DNA of 64,000 bases, taken from Circinella minor (taxonomy: Eukaryota > Mucoromycota > Mucoromycetes > Mucorales > Lichtheimiaceae). The stretch is taken from positions 62,001 through 126,000 of the forward strand of contig JAEPRB010000079.1 of the NCBI GenBank assembly GCA_016758965.1, given 5' to 3'. The translations under genes were made by a program, and so were the position numbers. The notes under the pieces were generated by a model that was not told the origin of the DNA, did not search any database, and was given only the letters and a program-made list of their open reading frames with translations. Shown piece by piece: positions 22,156 through 36,586 of the stretch; position 1 is the first letter of the stretch; every line of letters starts with the position of its first letter.

Positions 22156-23178
22156 CATTAACCATCGTGTTCTAGTATTTCTTAAAATACAATTATTAAA
22201 GCTTATGCTTACTTTTCTCTCTCTTATAAGAAACAAATGAATTAAGATACTAACTCATAGCTCCTCAACTAAATTTATTGTTCATTGTTGGATTCATGAG
22301 AAAGATGTTATTGACCAACTACTACTAAAGTTTTTTTTTTTACTATACTAGAAACGTAAATACAGTTTTATGTCAGATTTTATATAATCCAGTGTTACTA
22401 AGTATGTATCTTCATGAGATACGTACTATCATTGATTACTATCTCATAGACAATTAAATTTAATTGATAAATTCATTGTTTATACAGTTTATAATGAACT
22501 TTCTAAGGAGACTCTTTTTTTTTTTGGTGCAGAATCCATCATTTTTTTTTTGAAAGAAAAAGTTTAACCCTGAATACAAATATATTAATGCACCCCCAGA
22601 AAAAGAAGACCTTTTTATTTTATTTTCATCTTGCAATAAACATTGTCGTTCTCCGAACGCTTAGCAATGGTTTTATTTGTGTTACACAGGGATCTACAAA
22701 AAATAATCCAAGGACTAGTTACAAAATGACAGCAAATAATGGCTCCAAGTGATCAACCTTTTTTTTAAAAAGTAAAAATCAATTCCCTATTTTATTATTA
22801 TTATTATTATTATTAACAAAAAAAATACTGAACGCTAATATATTTTTAGAGTTATAATATAAAAAATAATTAAAAGCACACATTTGTTAATAATAATAAA
22901 ACTAAAATATCAACGAAAGATGAGAAGGAGACTATAATTAGAGTGCACATTTGGGGGACAATTAAGAAGGCCACTAACTCATGTACAACTGTAATAAGAA
23001 CTTTCGATCCTACAATCTGTGTAACATTATTGAATAAAAAATTGGGAACTTTCAATGAAACAAGCTAAGTCTCTAGTTTTTTTTTTAGTTCTCTTTTCGT
23101 TCTTTTATTATTATAACCGTTAAAAAAACAAATAAATAACAATAATAACATAACATAACATATATACAAAACAAACAA
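22156..23178. other. Intergenic between LRR remnant and GT15 gene
   Basis: AT-rich, with a TAT/TTA microsatellite near 22791-22816. No convincing gene. The right end is the likely promoter and leader of the GT15 gene: the 80 bases before its ATG are rich in A with ACAAA/ATAACA repeats. Confidence 0.55.
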
Positions 23179-23954
23179 ATGTTTACTAAACCTTCTTGCA
23201 ACACAAGACGATCTACACCCATATTATTATTATTCTTTTCTACTGCTCTTCTATTAATTCTTATATCCTTTTATTATTTCACTACTATCCCAAGTGGTAT
23301 TGCCGACGTATGGAATGAATACCGAACAGCCAAGAACTTTGACCCTGATGACCCAGTCAATGCTTGTTTTGTCATTTTAGTTCGAAATAGTGAATTGGAG
23401 GGAATCAAATCTTCCATTAAACAAATGGAAAGTACATTTAATAACAAATACAATTATCCTTACGTGTTTTTGAATGACGACGACTTTACGGAAGAGTTTA
23501 TCGAAGAAACCAAAAAATTGGGTAAAGCAGAGAAATTTTATGGAAAATTGGATGAACAAATGTGGGGTTATCCAGATTTTATCAATCAATCTGTAGCGGC
23601 TGAACAACGACAAAAAATGGTTGAAACAAACGTACCTTATGCTGATTCAGAAAGCTATCGACATATGTGCAGGTATAAGTTATTTTTGATCATAATACTA
23701 CTACTACTTGTTCAGCATGAATTTTTATTTAATGTTTTTGTCCGTTTTTACTTTTATTCTTTTTTTAAAAAAAATACATAAATAATTAAATAATAGATTT
23801 CAAAGTGGATTTTTCTTTCGACATCCACTATTGGATGGGTATGAATATTATTGGCGTATAGAACCTGAAGTTGATTTCCTTTGTGAAATTGATTACGACG
23901 TGTTTAAATTTATGCGAAATAATGGCAAGAAATATGGTAAGGAAACATAATAGC

Positions 23955-24029
<75 letters not shown>

Positions 24030-24825
24030 GTACTCACTCGTATAACATTAAAATAAATATATAATAGCATTCACTTTAACATTTACCGAATTTGTTGCTA
24101 CGATACCTACTTTATGGGACACTGTCAAAGATTTTAGACGTGATCATCCTGAGATTATAAAACGATTTCCACCGAAAGAGAAAAGTTTATGGAAATTTAT
24201 TACAGATGATGATGGAAAGACATATAATACATGTCACTTTTGGACAAATTTTGAAATTGCAGCGTTAGATTTATGGAGATCGAATGAATATTTACAATTT
24301 TTTAATTATTTGGATCAATCGGGTGGATTCTTTTATGAAAGGTAGGCTTTTTTTTTTAAAAAAAAAAATGAGATGTTACATGGTAATACATATGTTTATT
24401 AAAAAATTTGTTTTTCTCTTTATGCGTGGTTATATATATATATGTACTATTTAGATGGGGTGATGCACCTGTTCATTCAATAGCAGCTGCTATGATGTTA
24501 CGTAAAGAAGAGTTCCATTTCTTTCATGATATGGGTTATCGTCATACAAGTACGTATAATTAAATTAATAAATGTATACATAGTACTAATCTATACAATA
24601 ATAATAGGTGTATTACATTGTCCTGCCGACGAATCCACATTAAAAAAATGTTCATGTAATCATGATTCTTTTGTATGGGATTATAATTCCAAGTAAGTAT
24701 AATATATATGTACACTAACTTAATATTATCGTAAGAAATATATACGCGTGTAAAATAATTGAATAACTAATACGTTTATTAGGGGTAGCTGTCTTCGAAC
24801 ATTTGATCGTGCTATATTAAATTAA
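23179..24825 (+). CDS. Alpha-1,2-mannosyltransferase, glycosyltransferase family 15 (Ktr/Mnt1 type)
   Basis: Six exons (23179-23672, 23797-23936, 24068-24341, 24455-24549, 24608-24692, 24783-24825) give 376 residues. It is a type II membrane protein: a short cytosolic arm, then one TM anchor ([20 protein letters not shown], about residues 14-33), then a lumenal GT15 domain. Conserved family blocks are visible: [72 protein letters not shown] (with the catalytic-site Glu residues), [36 protein letters not shown] and HCPADES. Family knowledge: Golgi enzymes that use GDP-mannose to extend O- and N-linked mannan. Length is normal for the soluble-domain-plus-anchor type. It is the first of four same-strand genes. 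Confidence 0.93.
23955..24029. repeat. (AAT)n microsatellite in GT15 intron 2
   Basis: About 25 copies of AAT/ATA fill more than half of the 131-base intron 23937-24067. Its length is likely to vary between strains. Confidence 0.95.
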
Positions 24826-25293
24826 CAATCGCATTGTTTTATTTATTATTATTATTTATTTATATTCAAAATTGTTTTGGTTTAGAAAACATATTTTATT
24901 ATTACTATTACTATCATTATACTTGTATACAAACCTTTCTTTCCCTTTCTCTTTCATGATCGATATTATATTATATTATAGTACACACTCGCATTTTAGC
25001 ATTCCATCAACATTTATATATATTCGTTTTATATATCATTATAAAAAAATCATTATGATAATAAAATTCCACAGCTTTTGTTGTCGTAGTACTAAAAAAT
25101 CCCACAGCAAAATATCAATAGTTTGCAGTCATGCATGAAAATTTGCTAGTGAGGAGTCCAAGTCACATGGTTAAAAGCAAATCTATATTTTATATCTTTT
25201 TTTTTTTGTGTGAAGTTCCTAACAAGTTTTTTTTTTCTTTTCACCTTCTCCTCTTCTCTCACTTTAATACAATATCTGATTTAACTAACGTCA
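24826..25293. other. Intergenic GT15 - poly(A) polymerase
   Basis: 3' UTR of the GT15 gene and promoter/leader of the next gene. The last 90 bases are T/CT-rich. No gene seen. Confidence 0.6.
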
Positions 25294-27704
<2,411 letters not shown>

Positions 27705-28201
27705 AAATACAATTATATACATGGCTTTATATTATATAACATTTACAAGTACATACGCACACATACGCATAAACACATACTCATATATACATATTACACA
27801 TTAATTTGTCGCCAGTAAAAAAAAAATGAAATACAAATGGAAAATAAGGGGTTTCAAGGATTGTAGGATGAGGCGACAAGCAGCAACAATAACGAAGAAA
27901 AGATAATATTTAAATATACACATATAAAAAAAACAAAGAACTTTTTGCATTTTTTAAGCCTTTGTTGTATTATAACTTCATCCCCCTTCTTTTAGACACA
28001 TACACATACACACTCTCTCTTTAATGTAAATATTTTATTTGTCTAGAGAAAAAAGAACCAAAAAATATAATATAATATACGCACATATTTCCTGAGAAAT
28101 CACATGTACATTTTCTTGTCAAGAATTGATCGTGCTACTACAAAACCATCCGTTTCTTTCTTTGGTGTCACAAGGAACCGAAAAAAAAAATTCGAAATTT
28201 A

Positions 28202-28237
<36 letters not shown>

Positions 28238-28278
28238 AAAGGGGCTCTCTTTTATTTTTCGTACATAAAATAACTCAA
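27705..28278. other. Intergenic, with a long T tract
   Basis: Contains ACATAC/CACACA-rich segments (about 27750-27800 and 28000-28015) and a T33 tract at 28204-28236, only 42 bases before the next ATG. No gene seen. Confidence 0.65.
28204..28236. repeat. T33 homopolymer in the Sel1 gene leader/promoter
   Basis: 33 consecutive T just upstream of the Sel1-repeat gene start. The exact length is at risk of sequencing error. Confidence 0.9.
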
Positions 28279-30071
28279 ATGAGCATAATAGATTCAGATT
28301 TTGAACAACTTGCTTCTGAAAAAGGTGTTTCATCAGAGTTATATCTTTTAACTGGTAAATATTATATTTATATACATTCAGATCTAAAGAATAAAAGGTA
28401 AAAGCAACTAACCTACTCATCGATTGAAAAAAAAACTAATCTTTATATAAAGCTGTAGAAGTCATCAATGGAACTAGTTTTGTACATCCTTTATATAACA
28501 CTAATAAGAACGATGAAAATAACGACAATCAAACCGATCAATCTGAACTCGCTCATTGTGCATTAAAGTATCTCCGTAAAAAAGCTGCTAAGGTGAACAT
28601 AACAAGAGTTTCCTTATTTTTAATTATTTATGCAAGGCGAAAAAAAAATAGAAAAGTATAATAATCTTAAATAATTATTTATATGACATTACATATTTTA
28701 TTACTTAGGGTGATGTAGAAGCAAAGATTAAACTTAGCACAGTTCTACAAAGTGATTTGTCTATTCATCAAGATCATCGTGAAGCTGATATATGGGCAAG
28801 AAGCGTATTTGATCGACGGTTATCGGCTGCGTTAACAAATTGTATTGAAGGGTTCGAACATGAAGAGGATCTGTTTAGCACAGTTTTAAAACAAGCAGAC
28901 GAACAAGGGTTACCACAAATGTGCCATCTTGTGGGACTTGTACTATTGGATGGTGTTGGTCTACCACGCGACACTGAACGAGGAGTAAATTATCTTAAAA
29001 AAGCAGCAACCGCAGGTCATAATGGAGCTCGTGTTGAATTGGCTTCTATTCTTGGTGATGCATTCAAATACCCGGGATTACATAATATTCAAGAAAGTTT
29101 ATCACTATATGAAGAAGCAGCAAGTAAACAAATTGACGACAACATTCATAGCAACGCTAATAACAGTAACCATGGTAACAGCAATGCCCATAACAACAGT
29201 ACTACTAATATGATACGACGACTCACAGCATCTGATGCACGAGCACTGACTGATCTCGCACGACTTTATTATGAAGGAAATCAAGAAGGCGGTGTTCCTC
29301 GTGACCGTGAAAAAGCATATCGTTATGCACGACGAGTTGCTGAAGCAACCGGAGAACAATTTTGTCAATATATTGTCGGTGACATTTTATTACATGATAA
29401 AAAAGATGCTCAACAAGCTATATTTTGGTTAACTCAATCAGGTGAACAAGGTTTTCCGCTGGCCATTGAAACATTATCACGAGTTTATTATTATGGCTTA
29501 CCTTATGCACGTATTAGACAAGATTATGAACAAGCTCATGATTGGTGTATCAGAGGAGATGATATTTGGCCATCTGGGTTAGGATTTTGTCAAACTTGTC
29601 TTGGGGATATGTATCGTTCTGGATTAGGTGTACCTAAAGACCTTATGAAATCATTTGAATATTATCAAAAAGCAGCAAGTCAACAAGATGCACCACAGAA
29701 TTATTCGCGGTTTATGTTAGGTGAAATGTAGGCTATTATATATTTTTATTATTAACATTACTATTATTTTGTTTGAATTAGAGTTTTTAAATAGTTTATT
29801 ATGTTAACATGGGGGATATAATGTTATTAGGTTTTATAAAGGTGAAGGATCATGGCCACAAAATTATGCAGTAGCTTCTGAATACTATAAATTAGCAGCA
29901 GCAGAAGATTATCAACCTGCAAAAGAACGATTAGATCAACTGGCCGCGTTGGAAGCACAAAAGGAAGCAGCCAAAGCAGCAGCAGCAGAATCTGCCATGA
30001 AACGAAAGCCATGGCAATTTTGGACAATGTTTGGTGGAGGTGGAAGACGAAAACCCGCAGCAACAGTTTAA
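28279..30071 (+). CDS. Sel1-like repeat (TPR-like) protein
   Basis: Four exons (28279-28354, 28453-28592, 28709-29727, 29831-30071) give 491 residues. Repeats of the Sel1 type are clear: paired helices with consensus A...L..LY..G.GV..D...A..Y...AA..G. Examples are MCHLVGLVLLDGVGLPRDTE, LARLYYEGNQEGGVPRDREK, YRSGLGVPKDLMKSFEYYQK and MFYKGEGSWPQNYAVASEYY; at least six to seven units span about residues 75-440. A low-complexity Asn/His/Ser loop (about 29135-29205) interrupts the array. The C-terminus is Ala/Lys-rich and ends basic. Sel1 arrays are adaptor scaffolds (Hrd3/SEL1L in ER-associated degradation, Skt5/Chs4 in chitin synthesis). No signal peptide, TM segment or CaaX box is visible, so neither function can be assigned. 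Probably cytosolic. Confidence 0.85.
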
Positions 30072-30077
30072 TTCCAT

Positions 30078-30087
<10 letters not shown>

Positions 30088-30111
<24 letters not shown>

Positions 30112-30212
30112 CTTTCTTCCTTTATAATAATCATCATATTTCTACAACGCAACCTCTATTATAATAGATCACCATGTCCCTCTACAGTTTTTTTTTTCTT
30201 TTTTGCTCTCCT

Positions 30213-30249
<37 letters not shown>
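30088..30249. repeat. (CA)n/(AT)n runs in the Sel1 gene 3' region
   Basis: A CA run followed by AT at about 30079-30110 and a pure AT run of about 36 bases at 30214-30249. Confidence 0.85.
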
Positions 30250-30250
<1 letters not shown>

Positions 30251-30508
30251 TTATAACCATTACCTAGTAATTTATTCATTTATAATATTATTTTTTAGAT
30301 ATCTACTCTACTCAACTCATGATACCCCTTCTTTCCTTCCCTTTTATTTGAAATAATTCTTTTTGCAGCATATTAAAAAAATAATCATTTATCCAAGCCC
30401 TCTTTTTCCAAATTTGATTAGTACTCCGCATTAGCGAGAAAAAAAAAGCGCAAAAAAAAAATATTTTCTTGTTCGAACATAACTCAAAATAAAAGAAGAG
30501 TAAAGGCA

Positions 30509-32770
30509 ATGACGAAACCTTTCAACGTGAACGCTCATCACCAAAAAAACAACAATAAATACCAATATAAATCTAACTTTAATCGAAACCGGATACAAAA
30601 AAATAGCAATAATGATCGCCGTCCTAATGGTTTTCACAACAATAATAAAAAACCACACCAACAAAATAGACCTAACTTGAATCGTCAAAATAACAGCACC
30701 ACTGCCGTAAAAAAACACGTTCCTCATGATCGTGCTCGACCGCAAACCAATAATCAAATTACTCAAATCAAATTTAAACCTTTTGATAAAAGTCGATTAC
30801 AACAACACTGGTTATCAGCTCAACGAGTAGGGCCTGGTCTTATAAACGGTCAAAACACATGTTTTTTAAACTCGGTATTACAATGTTTGACATATACACC
30901 TCCATTGGCTCAATATCTACTATCTTCTGGTCATAAGAAGCAATGTAAGATTTATTTATATTCATAAAATGGGGGATATATGTGTATGCATACACAAGAT
31001 CAAGGAGAAATTAAATTGATTGGAATTATTCTATTTAAAAAGGCAAAATTACTGGATATTGTGCTCTTTGTGCAATGGAAACTCACGTTAATCGAGTGTT
31101 TAAAGAATCTAAAGGTGGTATTCGTGGAGCTGCTATTTTACCAAAATATTTTACTGCGAATCTTCAAGGTAAGAGGGGGAAAATCTTTATTTAATATTAA
31201 AAAGGGCGGTATAGATCAAATATTTATTTAATTATTTTTTCTTCATTTTTATTTTTGACAGCTTTATCCCGAACACTCAGATTACGCCGTCAAGAAGATT
31301 CACATGAATTTTTAATGTTTTTATTTACTGCATTTCAAAAGTCATTATTAAATGGTCTTGGGTAAAGTATCTTATAGATTGTGTATGCTTAACTAGGGTA
31401 AATTAATTTTATTTACTTACATCGTCATATCAATATATTATGTATGTACAGAAAAGTAAGTCCAAAAGTAGAGGAATCAACTATGTTACATAGTATTTTT
31501 GGTGGCCGTGTCCAATCTCAAGTCCGATGTCAGAGCTGTAAAGCAAAATCAAATACCTTTGAAGCTTTCCTTGATTTGAGTGTGGATATTCATCGAGCTT
31601 TCTCGTTGGAAAAGGCATTAAGTAATTTTGTTAAAGTGGATATGATTGGTGGTAAAGATCCAGATAGTAAATATAAATGCTCAGGGTAAGCTTTTTGTCT
31701 CTCTCTTTATCTCCATTAAATAATTAAAATTACTGGTATTTTTATTATATACTAACACACAATTCAATTTTTTTATCTAGTTGTAATCAAAAAGTCAATG
31801 CAGGAAAACAAGTAACAATCCGTGATTTGCCCATGATGTTGACTGTTCATTTAAAACGGTTCACATTTGATTTGGAACGTGGATACATGCGAAAAATCTC
31901 GGAACGGATACAATACCCAGAAGTCATTGATATGGCTCCTTACATTAGTGTTGAAGAAAAACAGAAATTACAAGGAAAAACAAAATATCGACTATATGGT
32001 GTCTTGGTTCATTTGGGTCATAGCTGTAATTCAGGTCATTATTATTCTTATGTGAAAAACTCAGATGGTCAGTGGTATCAAATGGATGACGAAATGGTAA
32101 GAAGCTTAATATGTATATATGTCCCCAGATGAAGAAAGTTGGAATTTAGTAAATTTTTATTAACTATCATTCATTTATTGTAATTGTACAGGTCGAAAAA
32201 GCATCATTAAAAGAAGTACTTTCGCAACAAGCATATATTCTCTTCTATGCACAAGAAACATCATCTCCAGAATCAACAAAAACAAAAAAGGATGATGAAT
32301 TATTAAAGCGAGCTACTGTCAAGGAAGAAGAAAAAGAAGAAAACGTGAAAGAGAAGGAGGAGGAAGAAGAGGAGGAGGAGGAAGAAGAGGAAGAAGAAGA
32401 ACAGGACAGCGTACTTGGAAAACGAAAAAATAACGTCGAAGAAGCATTATTGGATTTATTGGCAAAGAAGAAGAAATTGTCAACAAAGAATGACACAGCT
32501 TCAGTGTTAGTGTCAGATGGTCATGGATCTTGGTATGTACGGTCATCCGAGTTACCTTTCAGATCGCTTCGAGGAAACCTTTCTCCACCTACCTTTAGTG
32601 CTGCTAGCACCGATTTAAGTGCTTGGAATATTCGATCACGCAGTAGTAATGATGAAGAAGAAGAGAAAGAGGAAAAGAAAGAAACTATTAAGACGACTGT
32701 TGGCAAGAAGTACAAAAGACGAGTTGTTCCATGGAATATTACATCAACTACCAAAGACACTACTTGTTAG
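30509..32770 (+). CDS. Ubiquitin-specific protease (USP36/USP42-like)
   Basis: Six exons (30509-30944, 31043-31168, 31262-31361, 31452-31685, 31781-32096, 32192-32770) give 596 residues. The N-terminal ~90 residues are Asn/Lys/His-rich and basic. The USP domain starts with VGPGLINGQNTCFLNSVLQC (catalytic Cys about 118) and includes GYCALCAMETHV, RRQEDSHEFLMF, a zinc-binding CQSCKAK...YKCSGCNQKV pair of CxxC motifs, TVHLKRFTFD, and the His box HSCNSGHYYSYVK (catalytic His about 385) with the Asp-type WYQMDDEMV. This order and the CALC/CAMETH block are most like USP36/USP42 and yeast Ubp10. The C-terminal ~190 residues are charged: a run of about 18 Glu (32353-32403), then basic KRKNN and KKYKRR patches that may give nuclear or nucleolar location. 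Role: removes ubiquitin from proteins; the substrate is not deducible. Confidence 0.92.
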
Positions 32771-35700
32771 TTATTAAATCTTTTACTTTACCTATTTACA
32801 CATTTTGTTGCAAAGAAAATAGATGATAATGTCACCTACCTATTGATTTATTCATATACGCACACACGATCACTTTCTCTTACATATGCATCTTTATTCA
32901 TCTATTAAACTTGATGTACATATTACAATCTTTGCTTTTTTCCCTCACTAATTACTCTATTATTCGTTCCATATTTAACTGTTTTTATTTTCCATAGATT
33001 TTTTTAAAAAAAATATTTAAATTTCTTGCACACATTATTATATATTACTATTATTGGGTCAATGGTTTTTATTACTATGTAGAAAGGAAAGATGGATAGC
33101 GAAGGAGAGCTTTTAGTTTTATCAATGTATATAGATATGTTGGGAATATTTGACACTGAATCGAAAATCAAGGTGAACTTATCTTGTAAAATGAATTAAC
33201 AGTAGAAACAAACTTCAAACCAATATAATGGTAGCATTCTCCCTTTCCTCCATTTTTTTATGACAACTTCAAGGTGATATGATTAAATACATTGACTTTA
33301 TGCACACTGTTCTATCAACACTATAACTTTTTATTAATCACAACTACTCTGGGAATGTTTTGATCGTAATCTAGTAAGCTATACCGAAAAAAAAAGAGAG
33401 ACTGAGCATAATGCTATATCTATTACGTATGGTCATATACGTATTTTGTAAATTTTTGATCAACATACGTATCAAAATAGAACTCTGCCAAAGTATCACA
33501 TGCATCATGTCGCCCTGTGCTAAGGCATATGATATCGTACACCATGATCGCTGAGAACAAGGTCTTAGTGAGGATGAAGATGAGAATGTGCTGTGCGTGT
33601 GCGCGAATGTAGGTCCATCAAGTGGATGCTTCACCGCCTCTTCAGTAAGTCTTTAAAGATACGCGGTGCTATTGAAACCCATATTTTTATTACTACACGT
33701 CTCTTTCCCAGAGTTGGATCATAAAGAACGGATCGACGCTGCTTGGCGTAGCAAAACTGAGTGTTTCCACCAAGGTCAGTGATTTTTCGAGGGAGATCGA
33801 GGGTCGCTTTGATGTGATCACTCTTGGAATTGTAACTTTTTAAAGTTATGGTCAAGGTATAACTTTATAAACATTTTTTATTTATTTTTTCTTTATTACT
33901 CTTCTTAAACTTGTATTATTCCATTTACCACACAATAATATGTTAAATAAAATATATAAAATGATTAAAAGATCATCACCTTAAAACCAAAAAGTAGAAT
34001 AAAACTTCCATGATATAAAGAAATCTATTTTGCATTATTATTTTCCAATGCAATAATAATGACGATCATTCTATTGAAATTACTACCCTATATAGGAATT
34101 TGATTGTGTACCATACTGAAGATATATTCAGCCTAACAAAGCTATTTTTTTTCTTGTACGTAATTGTTTATATTGGAGAGAGTTGTCATCAACCAGTAAC
34201 GCATCCCTGTGGATGCATATGTAAACTCTACTCAAATGTGACTCGAGCTGATTGCCGATATATTCATACGTAAATCACGTTTAAGATTCTTAAACAAGAT
34301 CATGTCTAAGAGAAAAAAAGCTTTTTTTAAACAGTTAAAAGAGATGATAACTATTTGAATCTGTGTTCATTGAATATAATTATACTCCCCTTCAAATAGA
34401 TCTCTAGTCATTAAAAATCACCCTTTTTGTCTACGCCTCCCATTTGTTATTGTTTCCCACCGAAAGAAAGTAACCAGATCATCATATTCACTTTATTAAC
34501 AGTCATGTAGTAGTCATGTTTGCTACTGCAGATAATCGAGAAAACCTCCCTTTCCTATTTTTTCTTGAGACCATAAAGTAGAGAATAAAACCATATAAAC
34601 TGTTGCTAAAACAGCATTTAAAATTAATGATTGATCTATTCTACGTATTTATTCTCAGTTTTGGTGCGTTTTATTCTACAATTTGCCATGTGATATATTT
34701 TTTTATTTGGGCAAGGTATATATAATTTGTATTATAGAATTCGTTTTTATTATGAAAAATACAATGTACTAATTATTTTGTAGTAAAAATTAGGTATATA
34801 AAAAATTGGAAATACTTAATAATCAGAAGATGCTACATATGTATTAATTAATAATAACAGCGAGCTCAAGGGTGTAATACGTAAAAGGCCTTTTTTTTAC
34901 CCAGATGATACACCTGGGCATATTATTATTAAAATATTTACTACTACTATTGTACTTTATCAAGTTAGTCTACAGAAAATGAACATGGCGACAGGAATCA
35001 TATTTTTGAGTTTCCTTGATAATTGCTGCAATATTATTATGATATGCTATCAAATAAAATGATCTAAATACGTAACAATAATGAAAATGAAAAGGACGAT
35101 CATTTAATAAAATCAGTGTAATCGGGGTTATCCTTAATAGAGCCCTGTTCATCTAACTGTTTTTCTTTTGTATTATTATGTTAGTAATTAGTCTACTGTT
35201 TTTAATAAACCATCAATACATTGTTCTACGGTATAATACTATGATACAGACAGCAACTGGAACAAAGCTTCACTCCTCTAAAAGCATAATAGATAATTGT
35301 CCCTTAATTACGTACATGTAATTTTTTGGGCTGTCGCTATAAACCCTCAATTCAAAGAGAGCCTCCTTCTTACACCACTCTATATATAAAAAAAGAAGGT
35401 TTAAAACTTTATTTTGAATTGTTGGATAAATTCGTTGTTATTAGTTGTGATTAAAAGGCAACAATAAGAAAAAAAGGTTAGGTTTAATTTACTGTACGTA
35501 GCTGTAAAAAAAGTAACAAAAGTGAGAGTAACGAACTCTATTAATGTATATAATTCTTGGGAGCTTGTTTTACTATATATTATAAACCATTACCATGGTC
35601 ACCACTTATCAAACATACGACGTATTTTATCACCTCCCCATAAAAAAAAGCGTTGATATATAACCTATGTATAAAAGGAGAACGAGTATAATATGCACAC

Positions 35701-36586
35701 AGATCCAGAAGAGCGCAATTATGAGATGCTGTATACTTTGTTGATATTATTCTTAATTATAGGATATGCTGAAGACAACAAATCAAATATTCGAAAACTA
35801 TTTCATAATCTTACTTTCTAATTTCTTCTTCAAGAACAACTCTAACAATTGTAAATTTAATAATAAATAAAAGGCTATACTTTTTATAGAAAAAGTCGAC
35901 ATGGAATAATTATATTCATTGTTATTTGTGATGGTAGAAAATATATGTGCGTATAAATTATTCTGTTCTTTGCTACCATTACCCTAATTCATAAAACCCC
36001 TAAAAGCAACGTGGTTGTTAAACGTTTGTTCGCAATCGATGGTTGGAAACTTTAGGTTAGAAAGGAGTGAAAGAGAATACACCCCTTACCTGAAAAAAAA
36101 GGAAATCATCTTTTCTCCTTAATAAAATAACGTGTTGCAGGGAGAAAAAATGGGGAAAGGCTTCAGGACAGAAAGGGATATAGGGACAGGGGCGGTACAC
36201 ACAGGAATTAGAAAGAGAAAAACGCGTTCAATGAAATAAATTTCACAAAATAAAGACAAACAATTATATAGTCTTATATTAATAATCAATAAAAAAAAAA
36301 TCAAACAGTTACTATTTATATTTTTATTATAATTAAAGTGATTATTGTATGAAAGAAGGTACTAATATAATATTTTCAAAATAATAAAATGAAAGTTGTA
36401 TTAAAACAAAAGTTGTATATGTAAATGTATAGTATGTATGTGAAAAATTGCTATTTTACAAAAAAAGATAATAAAAAAAGAAGCTATCAAAATGATTTAT
36501 AAGTATTTGTATAATGTAATAGTATAAGTGAAAAAAAAAAAAGAATGCGTGTATGTGTAAAAATAAAACTAGAAAGAAAGGAAAGG
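32771..36586. other. 3.8-kb gene-poor region
   Basis: Between the USP stop and the kinase stop. No complete gene, tRNA or repeat element is recognised. The only stretch with protein-like composition is 33371-33855 on the minus strand (separate entry). The rest is AT-rich with scattered TACGTA words. Confidence 0.6.
33631..33855 (-). CDS. Small ORF of unknown function or gene fragment
   Basis: Minus-strand open frame of 74 codons with mixed composition (DLPRKITDLGGNTQFCYAKQ, then RRSVLYDPTLGKRRVVIKIW) and a local GC content above the surrounding DNA. It ends in a stop. A second frame, 33371-33634, starts right after it (MKHPLDGPTFAHTHS...), but this looks less protein-like. No signal peptide or known motif. 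It could be an old gene fragment, a frame-broken gene or a chance ORF; I do not recognise it. Confidence 0.3.
   Translation of the reverse strand: MTITLKSYNSKSDHIKATLDLPRKITDLGGNTQFCYAKQRRSVLYDPTLGKRRVVIKIWVSIAPRIFKDLLKRR

Noticed and set aside
28279..30071. Sel1-repeat protein as the chitin synthase regulator Skt5/Chs4
   Set aside because: No C-terminal CaaX box and no long disordered N-terminus typical of Skt5; kept as a generic Sel1 protein.
32245..32760. Minus-strand Ser-rich frames opposite the USP C-terminus
   Set aside because: Reverse complement of the poly-Glu and Lys codons in the USP gene.
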